A stretch of DNA of 64,000 bases from Hyphomicrobiales bacterium (GCA_900470155.1 UBZT01000007.1:62001-126000), one strand, 5' to 3'. Counted from the stretch's first letter, positions 17,726 through 26,951 are shown. Notes: generated from the sequence alone by a model not told the origin. Made by a program: numbers and translations.

Positions 17726-18883
17726 TCATGCTTTCAGGCGTCGGGCAACGAAGCTTGAGATCGCCGGCCCGATCAGGATGATCAGCAACAGGCGCGTGGT
17801 CTGCAGGGCCATGACGAAGGACATGTCGACCGGCGTCGAGGCGGCGATGATGGCGACCGAATCAAGCCCGCCCGGGCTGGTCGCCAGATAGGCGGTGAGC
17901 GGATCGATGCCCTTCAGCCACCAGAGCAGGAAGGCCAGTCCGCCGCAGAAACCCATCAGCAACACGATCGAACCGACCACCTGCGGCAGCGCGCTTGCCG
18001 CATGCCGCAGGATGCGCCGGGTGAAGCTGAGCCCGATCTTCCAGCCGAGCAGGCCATAGGCGGCCGCCAGCAGCCATTCCGGCAGGTCGATCGTGATGTA
18101 ACCGAGTACATGCAGCGTGGTGGTCGCGATCATCGGCAGCAGCATGGTACCGGCCGGCATTCTCACCTTAGCCCCCACGACAGCCGCAGCAAGCGCAACA
18201 GCAACTGTTTTGGCCAGTTCGATCCAGTCGGTCGGCGGAAACCAGACGATCTCCTGCGCCGCGCCGCCCTCAATGTTGAAGACGAAGGCGGCCATGATCG
18301 AGGCGCCGGTCGCGACAAACACCACCCGCAGATATTGCATGAAGGCGACGAGGCGCGCATCGGCACCATGCGCCTCGGCCATCAGCACCATGGCCGAGGC
18401 TGCACCTGCTGACGTGCCCCAGACCGCGGTCGTGCCGGGAAGGATATCGGCCTTGCCGATCAGGTAGCCGAGCAGGCTGCTGGCCGCGATGACGGCGAGC
18501 ACGATGGCGAGAAAGATCGGCCAGTCATGCGCCACGGCTTTCAAGGTCTGGAGATCCAGCGAGCGGGCGATGATGCAGCCAATCAGAGCATGAGCCACCA
18601 TATAGGGCACGCGATGCACCGACAGCCGGGCGCCATTGGTCGCCATCAGAATGGCGGCCGCCATCGGCCCAAGCAGCAGGGCGCCGGGGATATGGCTGAG
18701 AAACAGTGCTGCGGACAGAACGAAGGAAACCAGGGCCAGTGTGGCCCAGCGGGCGAGGCTGGGCAGCGAGGTCAGCACGCCGGGTGGTGGTGCAGGGACG
18801 AGAGGCAGCGCGGGCGGGACGGTGATCGGGGCTTCGTCCGTCACGATCGAATGCGGACTGTTTTGACCCTGATCCTCTGGCAT
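17726..18883 (-). CDS. AbrB-family membrane protein (AbrB duplication, PF05145 type)
   Basis: A 385-residue protein with about 10 hydrophobic segments arranged as two similar halves, each with the family motif pattern (for example GTTAVWGTSAGAASAMVLMA and TSPGGLDSVAIIA). Such proteins are often annotated as AbrB regulators or ammonia monooxygenase, but the visible architecture is that of a membrane transporter-like protein. The N-terminal ~45 residues are polar and proline-rich. I start at ATG 18883; a TTG further upstream would overlap the regulator gene's promoter. It is divergent from a TetR-type gene with a palindromic site between them, suggesting the regulator controls it. Confidence 0.8.
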   Translation of the reverse strand: MPEDQGQNSPHSIVTDEAPITVPPALPLVPAPPPGVLTSLPSLARWATLALVSFVLSAALFLSHIPGALLLGPMAAAILMATNGARLSVHRVPYMVAHALIGCIIARSLDLQTLKAVAHDWPIFLAIVLAVIAASSLLGYLIGKADILPGTTAVWGTSAGAASAMVLMAEAHGADARLVAFMQYLRVVFVATGASIMAAFVFNIEGGAAQEIVWFPPTDWIELAKTVAVALAAAVVGAKVRMPAGTMLLPMIATTTLHVLGYITIDLPEWLLAAAYGLLGWKIGLSFTRRILRHAASALPQVVGSIVLLMGFCGGLAFLLWWLKGIDPLTAYLATSPGGLDSVAIIAASTPVDMSFVMALQTTRLLLIILIGPAISSFVARRLKA

Positions 18884-18956
18884 GCGGTACCCCGTCTTTC
18901 GTCTGAGGCGCCCTTGGATGGAAAGGGCTGGACGAAACGTCGAATTAGACAATAAA

Positions 18957-18978
18957 TGAGGCTATCCTCACAATTGAG
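18957..18978. promoter_or_regulatory. Candidate operator between the AbrB-like and TetR genes
   Basis: Two overlapping inverted repeats: TGAGG-CTAT-CCTCA (18957-18970) and CTCA-CAAT-TGAG (18967-18978). They sit in the divergent intergenic region, immediately upstream of the preferred TetR start. This fits autoregulation plus control of the divergent membrane protein. Confidence 0.45.
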
Positions 18979-18982
18979 ATTT

Positions 18983-19627
18983 ATGAATATGGTCTCGCAA
19001 AAGTCAAGTTCGCCACCGCCGCCTCAGGTGCCGCCCACCGCCAAGGAACCCAAGCGCAAGCGCGGTATCGCACGGGTGGCCAAGCTTCTCGATGCCGGTG
19101 CCGCAGTCTTCGCCGAGCAAGGTTACAAGGCTGCGACAATGACCGAAATTGCCGTGAGGGCAGGCGCGCCAATCGGTTCGCTCTACCAGTTTTTCCCCAG
19201 CAAGGATCTGCTCGCTGACGCATTGGTTGCCCGCTACGCCGAGCATCTGGCGACGGAGCTTGAGGCAATCCGTGAGGCCGCCCCGCATTTGCAGGCTGAC
19301 GGCCTCACCGGGAAACTGCTGGAATTGTTCGTGGCGCATGCAGCGGAACGCAGCCTTGTTCTCAGCCTTCTTGATGCGCGCTGGGAGCAGCCCGGTGTAC
19401 GGCCCGGCGTGCTGCGGGCCAGCCTAAGGCAACAGATCGTCTCGATTCTCGCCGCGTGGCGTCCATCTCTTGCCGAGGAGGAGCGGCAGGCCATGGCGGC
19501 GGTGGTGCTGGAGGCGATGAAAACCATGGCGCAATTCCATCAGGAGGGGCGCTTTCCGGGCAAATCCCTGGCTCTGGCGCATTGGCGTCGCTGGGTGGTC
19601 ACATATCTCGCCGATATGGCCGGATGA
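18983..19627 (+). CDS. TetR/AcrR-family transcriptional regulator
   Basis: A 214-residue regulator. After a Pro/Ser/Lys-rich N-terminus, the helix-turn-helix lies at about residues 30-75 with the canonical AVFAEQGYKAATMTEIA and APIGSLYQFFPSKDLLADA recognition segment. The C-terminal ligand domain is helical and not assigned to a known ligand. Start choice is uncertain: ATG 18983 is preferred because an earlier ATG (18956) would place the palindromic site inside the coding region. It is divergent from the AbrB-like membrane protein and 50 bp upstream of recO. Confidence 0.85.
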   Translation: MNMVSQKSSSPPPPQVPPTAKEPKRKRGIARVAKLLDAGAAVFAEQGYKAATMTEIAVRAGAPIGSLYQFFPSKDLLADALVARYAEHLATELEAIREAAPHLQADGLTGKLLELFVAHAAERSLVLSLLDARWEQPGVRPGVLRASLRQQIVSILAAWRPSLAEEERQAMAAVVLEAMKTMAQFHQEGRFPGKSLALAHWRRWVVTYLADMAG

Positions 19628-19677
19628 GGTCTCGCCTGCGGTTGTTATTGAGGCCGCTGGCGGAGTAGAATTCACCG

Positions 19678-20451
19678 ATGCAATGGACAGACGAAGCGAT
19701 CCTTCTCGGTGTGCGGCGACATGGCGAAACCAGCGTCATCGCCGAAATGATGACGCGTCAACGCGGTCGTCATCTCGGCATGGTCCGCTCGGGGCGTTCG
19801 CGCTCTATGCAGCCAGTGCTGCAGCCGGGCAACCGGTTGGAGGTGACATGGCGTGCACGCCTGGACGAACATATGGGCGAATACCGGGTCGAGCCGGTGG
19901 AACTGCGGGCAGGGCGATTGATGGAAAGTGCCACGGCCGTCTACGGCGTTCAGGCGCTGGGGTCGTTGCTGCGGCTGTTGCCGGAGCGCGACCCGCATCC
20001 GCATCTTTTCGAAGCGCTGGATGTGATCCTCGATCATCTGCACGAACCGGCCTCGGCCGGCGAACTCTTCGTCCGCTTTGAGCTGGCGTTGCTCGACGAT
20101 CTGGGGTTTGGTCTCGATCTGGAAGAATGTGCCGCGACCGGCAGGCGTGACGATCTCGTTTTTGTTTCTCCCAAGACCGGTCGTGCCGTCAGTCGGGATG
20201 CCGGTCAGCCCTGGGCCGAAAAAATGCTCACACTGCCGGGTTTCCTGTCGCCCGGAACCCGAACCGCAGCCGATGCCGACAGTCTGGCATCCGCGTTTCG
20301 GCTTACCCGCTATTTCCTCGATCGCCACGTCTACGTGCCGCGCGGGCTCGAAGCCGGCACGGCACGCGAAGGTTTCTGTCAGGCTGCATTGAAGACCTTG
20401 CGGTCGCTGGCTGAGCCTGCCGAATTGGCTGCGCCGAAGAAGATCTCCTGA
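19678..20451 (+). CDS. recO: DNA repair protein RecO
   Basis: A 257-residue RecF-pathway mediator that binds single-stranded DNA and helps RecR load RecA on gaps coated with SSB. The N-terminal OB-fold begins [19 protein letters not shown] and contains the family's [16 protein letters not shown] segment. The helical C-terminal domain includes [16 protein letters not shown], where only one cysteine remains of the zinc-binding set seen in some RecO proteins. Length is normal. In many rhizobia recO follows era; here the AbrB-like/TetR pair is inserted. Its 3' end overlaps the converging small gene at 20379-20633 by 73 bp. Confidence 0.92.
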   Translation: MQWTDEAILLGVRRHGETSVIAEMMTRQRGRHLGMVRSGRSRSMQPVLQPGNRLEVTWRARLDEHMGEYRVEPVELRAGRLMESATAVYGVQALGSLLRLLPERDPHPHLFEALDVILDHLHEPASAGELFVRFELALLDDLGFGLDLEECAATGRRDDLVFVSPKTGRAVSRDAGQPWAEKMLTLPGFLSPGTRTAADADSLASAFRLTRYFLDRHVYVPRGLEAGTAREGFCQAALKTLRSLAEPAELAAPKKIS

Positions 20452-20633
20452 TCTTCCGGCGCAGACTTCTGCATATGTTGGTGAATGGCAACCTGCAGGT
20501 CGCCAATGGTCCGGTAGCTGCCGCCATCCAGGTCAATGACTGGATATTTCACGGCAATGAACTTGAACCGATCGCCATCGGGTATGGTGATGCCAACCGG
20601 AACTCCGGCATATTCGATAACTTGCTTCTTCAT
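20379..20633 (-). CDS. Conserved small hypothetical protein
   Basis: An 84-residue soluble protein without a signal peptide ([20 protein letters not shown]...). GGGGA sits about 8 nt before the ATG at 20633; a longer upstream reading has no such site. The first ~55 residues have a mixed beta pattern ([26 protein letters not shown]) and the last 25 are low-complexity. The 3' end overlaps recO on the opposite strand, so the last codons may be poorly conserved. Domain not recognised. A 31-codon ORF with a strong ribosome binding site lies 74 nt upstream on the same strand. Confidence 0.65.
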   Translation of the reverse strand: MKKQVIEYAGVPVGITIPDGDRFKFIAVKYPVIDLDGGSYRTIGDLQVAIHQHMQKSAPEDQEIFFGAANSAGSASDRKVFNAA

Positions 20634-20707
20634 AACAATATTCCCCGCCCGTGCACGCACGGAGCAAAACTAGATGTCGATGTATTGAGTTCAGTGCTTG
20701 CGCAGTG

Positions 20708-20803
20708 TCACATTCGACAGGTGCATTTGAGATGGGATTTGCCCATCACAAAGCGCGGGGTCATCTGCCAGGATCGGGCGGTATCATGAAACACAACTGG
20801 CAT
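20708..20803 (-). CDS. Candidate 31-residue small protein or leader peptide
   Basis: An ATG at 20803 is preceded, 7 nt upstream, by the perfect anti-Shine-Dalgarno complement AAGGAGGT (complement of 20811-20818). The frame encodes 31 residues beginning MPVVFHDTARSWQMTPRF, ending with a Cys-x-Cys-Arg-Met and a TGA. The peptide is basic and has no membrane segment. It is the only strong initiation site in the 397-bp interval 20634-21030. It could be a leader for the 84-residue gene 74 nt downstream or an independent small protein. I know of no homologue. Confidence 0.45.
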   Translation of the reverse strand: MPVVFHDTARSWQMTPRFVMGKSHLKCTCRM

Positions 20804-21030
20804 TTCGCTGACCTCCTTCTTTGGCTGCGGTCTCAAGGGCGAGACCTTACGCTGGGATCGTAGTCAGTATCGATCCAGCATCCCCAAGGTAGGTGCAGGA
20901 TGCGAATCCGTCAACGGGTTTGCCAGCAAAAATAAAATAATTTTCTGCTGACGTTCGCAGGTGCACAAAATGAGGCAAAATTGATCCGCTCCGGCCGAAA
21001 AGCCGAAATAATATCTTATTTGGAGCAAAT
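20804..21030. other. Intergenic region with two stem-loops
   Basis: No further gene is visible. GGTCTC / GAGACC forms a hairpin at 20829-20846, immediately upstream of the small ORF's ribosome binding site. CTGGGATCG near 20851 can pair with CGATCCAG near 20871, leaving a one-base bulge. An AT-rich imperfect hairpin near 20923-20951 (CAGC...GCTG flanks) may end the MFS transcript arriving from the right. These could belong to a structured 5' leader or small RNA. Confidence 0.35.
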
Positions 21031-22257
21031 TTAAGCCGCGACGACAGCCGGTCGTTCGACCGCTTTCTCGCGGATCGGCCAATGCACCACAGCGGCGAAC
21101 AGGCCAAGGATTACACCCAGCCACCAGACCTGGTCGTAGGTGCCGAAGCGGTCGTAGAGATAGCCGCCCATCCACACGCCGAGGAACGAGCCGATCTGGT
21201 GCGACAGGAACACCAGGCCGCCAAGGAGGCCGAGATGCCGCGTGCCGAACATGATCGCCACGAGGCCATTGGTCGGCGGTACGGTGGACAGCCACAGCAG
21301 GCCCATCACGGCGGCGAAGATCACCACCGATGTCGGCGATTGCGGCAAGAGCAGGAAGGCTGTCACCGCGATCGAGCGGCCGATATAGATCAGCGCCAGG
21401 AAATACGGTTTCGAATAGCGCTGGCCGATCACGCCGGCGGCCAGCGAACCGATAATGTTGAAGAAGCCGATCAGCGCCATGGCGATCACGGCATAGCGCG
21501 CCTCGATGCCGATATCGCCGAGATAGGCGGGAAAATGCGCGGTGATGAAGGCCACCTGGAAACCGCAGACAAAAAAGCCGGTGGTCAGCAATAGGTAGCT
21601 CTTGTGGGTCAGCGCTTCTTTCAGCGCGGCGGCCACCGTCTGCTCGTACTGCGCCTTCGACTGGCTGCCGGAGTTGGCATTGCCGCGCAGTGGATAGGCG
21701 AGCAGCGGCACGATCAGCATCATGATCGACATATAGACAAGCCCGTCCGACCAGCCGACGGCCGAAATCAGGCCCTGGGACAGTGGCGCAAACAGGAACA
21801 TGCCTGCAGACCCGGCAGCCGTGCCAATGCCGAACGCCATCGAGCGCTGCTCGGGCGTCACATTGCGGGCGAATGCCGAGAGAATGACGCTGAACGAGCC
21901 GGCACCGATGGCCGTGCCGACCAGAACGCCGCCACCGATATGCAGCCAGATCGGCGCGGACGCATGTGCCATCATCAGCAGGCCGAGTGCATAGAGCACG
22001 CCGGACATGACAACCACGCGGCCGGTTCCGTATTTGTCGGCGAGGGCTCCGAAGAACGGTTGGCTGAGGCCCCAGCACAGGTTCTGTACCGCCATGGCCA
22101 GACCGAAGGTCGAGCGGTCCCATCCGCGATCCGCCAGCATCGGCAACTGGAAGAAGCCCATCGCCGAACGCGGGCCGAATGTCATGACGGCAACAAGCGA
22201 ACCGGCGATGATGATCAGCCAGGGCATGGTGGAACGGGGGATGGTGGTCGTGGCCAT
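21031..22257 (-). CDS. Major facilitator superfamily transporter
   Basis: A 408-residue inner-membrane protein with about 12 hydrophobic segments. The MFS loop 2-3 motif appears as GALADKYGTGRVV at about residues 75-87. The overall layout (MPWLIIIAGSLVAVMTFGPR start, FFQLPMLADRGWDRSTFGLA) resembles the oxalate/formate-antiporter and monocarboxylate-type MFS groups, but substrate cannot be assigned. GGAG lies 8 nt before the ATG at 22257; an upstream in-frame extension is rejected. A perfect inverted repeat and two direct repeats lie just upstream, suggesting tight regulation. It stands alone between intergenic regions. Confidence 0.87.
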   Translation of the reverse strand: MATTTIPRSTMPWLIIIAGSLVAVMTFGPRSAMGFFQLPMLADRGWDRSTFGLAMAVQNLCWGLSQPFFGALADKYGTGRVVVMSGVLYALGLLMMAHASAPIWLHIGGGVLVGTAIGAGSFSVILSAFARNVTPEQRSMAFGIGTAAGSAGMFLFAPLSQGLISAVGWSDGLVYMSIMMLIVPLLAYPLRGNANSGSQSKAQYEQTVAAALKEALTHKSYLLLTTGFFVCGFQVAFITAHFPAYLGDIGIEARYAVIAMALIGFFNIIGSLAAGVIGQRYSKPYFLALIYIGRSIAVTAFLLLPQSPTSVVIFAAVMGLLWLSTVPPTNGLVAIMFGTRHLGLLGGLVFLSHQIGSFLGVWMGGYLYDRFGTYDQVWWLGVILGLFAAVVHWPIREKAVERPAVVAA

Positions 22258-22270
22258 GAGATTCGCTCCG

Positions 22271-22350
22271 ATTGTCCGCAGACAATACAGGAGCGTTCCC
22301 GGGACGAAAAACGCCAATTGATGAACTGGCCATCAGCTTAATTGATGAAC
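22271..22350 (-). promoter_or_regulatory. Candidate operator sites upstream of the MFS gene
   Basis: ATTGTC-CGCA-GACAAT forms a perfect inverted repeat at 22271-22286, 14 nt before the MFS start codon. Further upstream, AATTGATGAAC occurs twice as a direct repeat (22316-22326 and 22340-22350, 24 bp centre to centre). The spacing near two helical turns suits tandem binding of a regulator. Confidence 0.4.
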
Positions 22351-22395
22351 GTCAGCACCGCGCGCGAAACAGGTAATGTCGCGTGGCTCGCTGGC

Positions 22396-23244
22396 TCAGC
22401 GCTTCTTGATTGCCCAGCGTTCCGAACGCTCTTCGATGATGGTCACCCCGTCGCCAAGCGCGATTGCACCTTCACTGCGCGGCACGGCGTTCCAGCCGAA
22501 CAATGGGCCGGGCACACGCCGGTCGGCCGACATGCGGATGCGGCCCATGGCCGGGATTGGACTCGAACCCTCGCGCGAACCGGTCTCCTGGTCCTGACTG
22601 GTCATGATGCAGCGGGCGCATGGCTTGACGAAGTCATAGCGGATGCCGGCGATCTCGATCGCCGTCCAGCGATCTTCCGCCCACGCCTCATCGCAGTCGA
22701 CGACGATATTCGGCCGGAAGCGCTCCATGCCGACCGCGCCTTCGCCATGCTTGGCCATGTCGTCGTTGAGGGCACGCAGCGAACCGGTCGTCGTCACCAG
22801 AACCTGATAGCCGTCGGCGAAGCTGACGGGACTGTCGTTGCCGGCCCACTCCTTGCTGGCGAGACGTCGGGCGGCCGTATCGAAGAACACAAGCTTCATC
22901 GGCGTGCCGAACCACGCCCACAGCGTCGCATTGGTCGCATCATCTGCCATTGCGGCGCTGACGATCGATTTCCACACTGCCACGTCCATGCGGCGGTCCG
23001 GCTCCGGCGTTACGACCAGAACCTCCCGGCCGTCGTCCAGCGTCAGGCGGACGCCGCTTTCGGTCGGGGTAACCGTCAATCTCGCCAGAGCCGGCAATTC
23101 GCGCTGGGTGATGAATTGACCTGTCGGGTCGACGATCATCATCCGCCGGTCGCCGGCAAGTCCCATGGCCTCGACGCGGGCGGAGGGCACGGTGATGCCG
23201 CGGGCGCTTTTCAACGGAAAGATATTGAGTTCGGTGACCTGCAT
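22396..23244 (-). CDS. MOSC-domain protein (YcbX/mARC-like)
   Basis: A 282-residue protein with an N-terminal MOSC beta-barrel region (ITELNIFPLKSARG-like start, GLAGDRRMMIVD) and a C-terminal MOSC domain. The conserved cysteine expected to bind sulfurated molybdenum cofactor is in KPCARCIMTSQD. Relatives reduce N-hydroxylated compounds such as 6-hydroxylaminopurine using Moco. GAGG about 5 nt before ATG 23244 sets the start. The gene begins 7 nt after the stop of the HD-domain gene, so the two are cotranscribed. Confidence 0.87.
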   Translation of the reverse strand: MQVTELNIFPLKSARGITVPSARVEAMGLAGDRRMMIVDPTGQFITQRELPALARLTVTPTESGVRLTLDDGREVLVVTPEPDRRMDVAVWKSIVSAAMADDATNATLWAWFGTPMKLVFFDTAARRLASKEWAGNDSPVSFADGYQVLVTTTGSLRALNDDMAKHGEGAVGMERFRPNIVVDCDEAWAEDRWTAIEIAGIRYDFVKPCARCIMTSQDQETGSREGSSPIPAMGRIRMSADRRVPGPLFGWNAVPRSEGAIALGDGVTIIEERSERWAIKKR

Positions 23245-23251
23245 GACAGCC

Positions 23252-23905
23252 TCAGATTTCATCGTGGAAAAGGGACAGGAAGTGGCTCAGGCGCTCGTGC
23301 CGCTCCAGGGCCAGTTCGCGGCCGGTCGCCGTCTGGAAGCCGTCGGAGAGCTTCAGTAGCTTTGCCGGAAAATGGTCGATGGCGAAACGCCTGTCGTCGA
23401 GCGGTCGGAGTTTCGCCTCAGGGTCGGCGGGGTCATAGAGGCCGGAGCCCATGCGGCCGGCAATATAGAAGCAGCGCGCCACGCCGACCATGCCGATCGC
23501 ATCGAGCCTGTCGGCGTCCTGCAGGATCTTCGCTTCGATGCTTTCCGGGGCGATATTGGCGGAAAAACTGTGCGTCAGGATGGCATGGGCGACGGCGGCG
23601 ATACGGGCAGCGTCCCAGCCGAGACCGGCCAGGATGCCGGAGGCCTTGTCTGCGGCCAGTTGCGACGCCTTCGAACGCAGTGGCGAATTCTTCTCGACGG
23701 CAACGCAGTCATGCAGCAACACGGCTGCGGCCAGAACCTCGCCATCGCCGCCTTCGCCCGCATGGATGCGCATCGCATTGCGGAACACCCGGTGGATATG
23801 GGCGATGTCATGCGAACCGTCATCGCTGTCCGTCGCATGCGGCAGCAGATGCACAGCCTGGGCTTCGAAGGGCGCAAAGGCGCTCGCGGTCAGTGTCTCG
23901 GCCAT
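23252..23905 (-). CDS. HD-domain phosphohydrolase (YedJ-like)
   Basis: A 217-residue metal-dependent phosphohydrolase. HD-fold ligands are visible in HDIAHIHRVFRNA, the doublet LLHDCVAVEKNSP, and the distal ILQDADRLDAIG motif typical of the YedJ/COG1418 group. No membrane segment. The start at ATG 23905 (MAETLTASAF) is preferred over an extension that lacks a ribosome binding site. It lies between the DUF2339 gene (62 bp upstream) and the MOSC gene (7 bp downstream) on the same strand. The natural substrate is unknown. Confidence 0.85.
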   Translation of the reverse strand: MAETLTASAFAPFEAQAVHLLPHATDSDDGSHDIAHIHRVFRNAMRIHAGEGGDGEVLAAAVLLHDCVAVEKNSPLRSKASQLAADKASGILAGLGWDAARIAAVAHAILTHSFSANIAPESIEAKILQDADRLDAIGMVGVARCFYIAGRMGSGLYDPADPEAKLRPLDDRRFAIDHFPAKLLKLSDGFQTATGRELALERHERLSHFLSLFHDEI

Positions 23906-23967
23906 GATGATTCCATGCGGTTGTGGCGCGTCATTTAGACCAGTCGAACTGTCTATAGCAATTGCAC

Positions 23968-26772
23968 TCAACTTTTCTCTGCAACCTCTTCGACCGGTGC
24001 CAATGTGATCTCCTCATTGTCCCGGACCGGCCTGCTGCTGAGGATCTTCTGGTAGAACAGGCCGATGCCGATCAGCACCACGCCAAGCCCGATGAAGGAC
24101 AGGGCCCTGAGCACGCCTTCGAGATTGCTCATGTCGATCAGGAACGCCTTGCCGACCGACAGCATGACCAGCACGGCAGAGGCGATACGCAGGCTCCGGG
24201 CATTCAGTCGCGAACCGAGCACCAGAAGTCCGACGCCGATCAAAAGCCAGGCGACCGAATAGCTGTAGGTCTCGGCCTGCAGGAAGCCCTTCCATTCGGC
24301 GATGAACTCGCCCTGCCAGAAGCGGCGCACGCTGAGCGTCACCCAGGCAAAGCCAAGCGCGGCGCCACTGACGGCCAGGAGCGTCACATAGGGCAGCGGC
24401 CGCTTGTCGCGAGCATAAAGGGCCAGTCCGGCATAGGCGAGGCCGGGCAACAGGTAACCGATGAAAAGCAGGTTGATCAGCGGCCAGTTGCCGGTGCTTT
24501 CGCCGGTGAAGAACGGGTTCAGCGCGCCGAGATGGGCGGTCAGCACCTGCAGCATCGACACCACGCCGGCCGCCATCGATCCATAGCGGAACACCGGGCT
24601 CGGCGATTTCCGGTCAAGCGTCATCATGATGCCGGAAAGGCCGATGAACAGCAGCGTATAGATCGATTGTTCGCCAAGCGTCGGCACGCTGTCGTCGAGC
24701 ACGCCGCCATTCATCGCATGGCGGATAAGGATGGCGACAGCCAGAAGTCCGAGCAGGCTGGCGATCGCCTGCAGGGCGTTGCGCACCCGCACGCCCGGCC
24801 AGCGGCGCAATTCATAGGCTGCGGCCGCTGCCAGAAGTGCCGGGATGCCGTAACCGGGCAGAAGGGCATTGACGAAGGGCGTCTTGCCCAACGCGTCGGC
24901 CCCGACAAGCGTCGGCTCCCAGCCGATGCGCAACAGCACGCCGATAGAGGCCGCGGCCATCATCCACGGCAATCCGCTCCATGCACGTAGGCGCGTGGCG
25001 ATCAGGAAGGCAAAGCCGAGAACCGAGAGCTGCACGGTCGTGACGATGCCATCGGTCAGCGCATGCAACGCAAAGGCAAAAGCTGCGAAGCTTCCGGCAA
25101 TCGTGAGGTCGCGGGCACGGCGCAGGTCATCCTGCCGGCCGATCTTGCCGATCGCCTCGGCCGCAGCAATCAGCATGAGACCGACCGCAATTCCGTAGAG
25201 GCCATGCGTCCAGTCGCGGCTGTAGACGCCGTAGAAGACGAAGCTGATCGCCGCAAGTGTGGTCGGAACAGCTGCGGCAATGCCGGCCCAGAGCGTGGCG
25301 AAGATCGGATCGGCAGCGCCGCGGCGGCGGATGAAGCTTAGGCCGAGCAGCAGGAAGATCGCGCCAAGGCCGAGGGAGACGAGGATCTGCAGATTGCCGA
25401 GGCTTGGTAGGCTGACAATGCTGCCGCTGGCGGAGCCCAGCATCAACAGGACATTCGTCGTCAGGCCCGCCTCGACAAGAGCAATGAGCAGGGCGCCACT
25501 GGCGGCCAGCACGGCCGGCCAGAACGCGCCATGACGGGCGGCACCCGCCGCCGCAAGCGAGGCGACCAGGACCGCCGACGCATAGAGCGGAAAGAGATCC
25601 ACGACGCTGCCGACGAACAGAAGAGCCAGCGCCGGCAGGATCACCGCAAGCGCCATGGTGATGTCGAGGCCGATCGCGCCACGAATGGCGAGCTTGCCGA
25701 GATTGTCCCAGGTAAGCGACGTGTTGTCCGGCTCGGCGCTGGATGTCGTGCCCGGCCAGATCAGCAGCCAGCTGGCGACCATGGCAATCAGCGCCAGCGT
25801 CACCGGTGTCAGGTCGGCAGGCTCGCTGAAGCCGATATAGACCAGCGCCCAGAGGCCAAGCCCGGCATGGGCGATCGCGGGCACGATATGCCAGCGCCTG
25901 AAGCGTGAGGCGAAAGCGGTGGCGACCAGCGACAATGTCAGGAAGCCGAACAGCGTCCACGGGCTCGGCGCGGTGCTGGACACCAGAGCCGGCGTGATCA
26001 TCGAACCGGCAAGACCAAGGCCTGCCAACGCCTGGCCATGCAGCAAAGACAGGCCGAGCACGGCAAAGGCAACCAGTGACAGGAGCAGGAAGGCAGCGGT
26101 CGCGCCGATGAAGGCATAGATCCCGTGTGCTGCGTAGATCGCGCCGAACAAAGTCAACGCGCCGGCAGCCGTCAGGATACCGGGGATCATCGCGTTTTCA
26201 TAAAGAGCCGCCATCTTCGGCAAGGCCTTGCGCCGGACGAGTTCGCCGCCGGCAATCAACAGCAGGCCGAACAGGGCCGCGAGCGTCAGCCGGACGCCCG
26301 GACCGAGCAGGCCGCTTTCGATCGAATAGCGGACGAGGAACAGGCCGCCGAGCGCCAGAGCCAGACCACCCGCCCAGACGGCCCAACGTGCACCGAGCAG
26401 ATTTTCCAGCGTGTCGGTCTTGGTGGCGGATGTCGCGCGCGCTGCCACTGTATCTGGCTGCGATGCGCCAGCGGGTGCCTCGTCGACGGCTTGCTCGGTC
26501 GCCGCGATATCCAGGCCTGCGTCCGGTTCGTCCACCTCTGGCGCAGCGACAATGGGCATCTGCTCCGGCGTTTGCCCTTCAATGTCGTTCGGCGCTACGC
26601 CCGATGCGGTCTCCGTGGAAGCCAGCGAAACCACGGCTGTGGCTGGATGCCCCATCACCAACCGTTCGTTCAGGCTGGCCACGTCGCTTTCGAGCTTGGC
26701 AATGCGTTTGCTCGCCCCGCGCTGGGTCACGAACAGGATGCCGACAAGGATCAGGACCAGGATTTCGAGCAT
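23968..26772 (-). CDS. Giant DUF2339-family polytopic membrane protein
   Basis: A 934-residue inner-membrane protein of the DUF2339 family. Residues 1-20 form a first membrane anchor (MLEILVLILVGILF), followed by a short coiled-coil-like stretch with SKRIAKLESDVASLNERL. An acidic, Ala/Pro-rich linker covers ~35-130. The remainder is almost continuous hydrophobic sequence with roughly two dozen transmembrane helices, beginning at LGARWAVWAGGLALALGGLF, and the chain ends in a short polar tail. GAGG before ATG 26772 sets the start. Function of the family is unknown; its size and helix number recall transporters or lipid-flipping proteins, but nothing in the sequence proves that. It is divergent from nadA. 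Confidence 0.85.
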   Translation of the reverse strand: MLEILVLILVGILFVTQRGASKRIAKLESDVASLNERLVMGHPATAVVSLASTETASGVAPNDIEGQTPEQMPIVAAPEVDEPDAGLDIAATEQAVDEAPAGASQPDTVAARATSATKTDTLENLLGARWAVWAGGLALALGGLFLVRYSIESGLLGPGVRLTLAALFGLLLIAGGELVRRKALPKMAALYENAMIPGILTAAGALTLFGAIYAAHGIYAFIGATAAFLLLSLVAFAVLGLSLLHGQALAGLGLAGSMITPALVSSTAPSPWTLFGFLTLSLVATAFASRFRRWHIVPAIAHAGLGLWALVYIGFSEPADLTPVTLALIAMVASWLLIWPGTTSSAEPDNTSLTWDNLGKLAIRGAIGLDITMALAVILPALALLFVGSVVDLFPLYASAVLVASLAAAGAARHGAFWPAVLAASGALLIALVEAGLTTNVLLMLGSASGSIVSLPSLGNLQILVSLGLGAIFLLLGLSFIRRRGAADPIFATLWAGIAAAVPTTLAAISFVFYGVYSRDWTHGLYGIAVGLMLIAAAEAIGKIGRQDDLRRARDLTIAGSFAAFAFALHALTDGIVTTVQLSVLGFAFLIATRLRAWSGLPWMMAAASIGVLLRIGWEPTLVGADALGKTPFVNALLPGYGIPALLAAAAAYELRRWPGVRVRNALQAIASLLGLLAVAILIRHAMNGGVLDDSVPTLGEQSIYTLLFIGLSGIMMTLDRKSPSPVFRYGSMAAGVVSMLQVLTAHLGALNPFFTGESTGNWPLINLLFIGYLLPGLAYAGLALYARDKRPLPYVTLLAVSGAALGFAWVTLSVRRFWQGEFIAEWKGFLQAETYSYSVAWLLIGVGLLVLGSRLNARSLRIASAVLVMLSVGKAFLIDMSNLEGVLRALSFIGLGVVLIGIGLFYQKILSSRPVRDNEEITLAPVEEVAEKS

Positions 26773-26951
26773 GCGGCCTCGTGTTGGGTGCTTTGGTTGC
26801 CACAACACTAGCGTTTTTCAGCAGCAGTGAAAGAGCGCTTGGTCACGCGGGCCGTCGGTGTCCGACATGCCGTTTATGCAAACGCGCTTGCATTCCGACG
26901 CAAAACTTCCTAAATCGAGGTCACCGGCAGCAGCCGGTTTTCTTTGGATTT

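Noticed and set aside
20923..20951. Intrinsic terminator of the MFS gene
   Set aside because: The candidate hairpin is AT-rich and imperfect and the T-rich part lies inside the stem, so it is mentioned only as possible structure.
22342..23907. Long plus-strand open frame over the MOSC and HD genes
   Set aside because: It runs opposite two genes with clear family motifs, is unusually rich in Arg/Gly/His as expected of a GC-rich shadow, and has no start signal.
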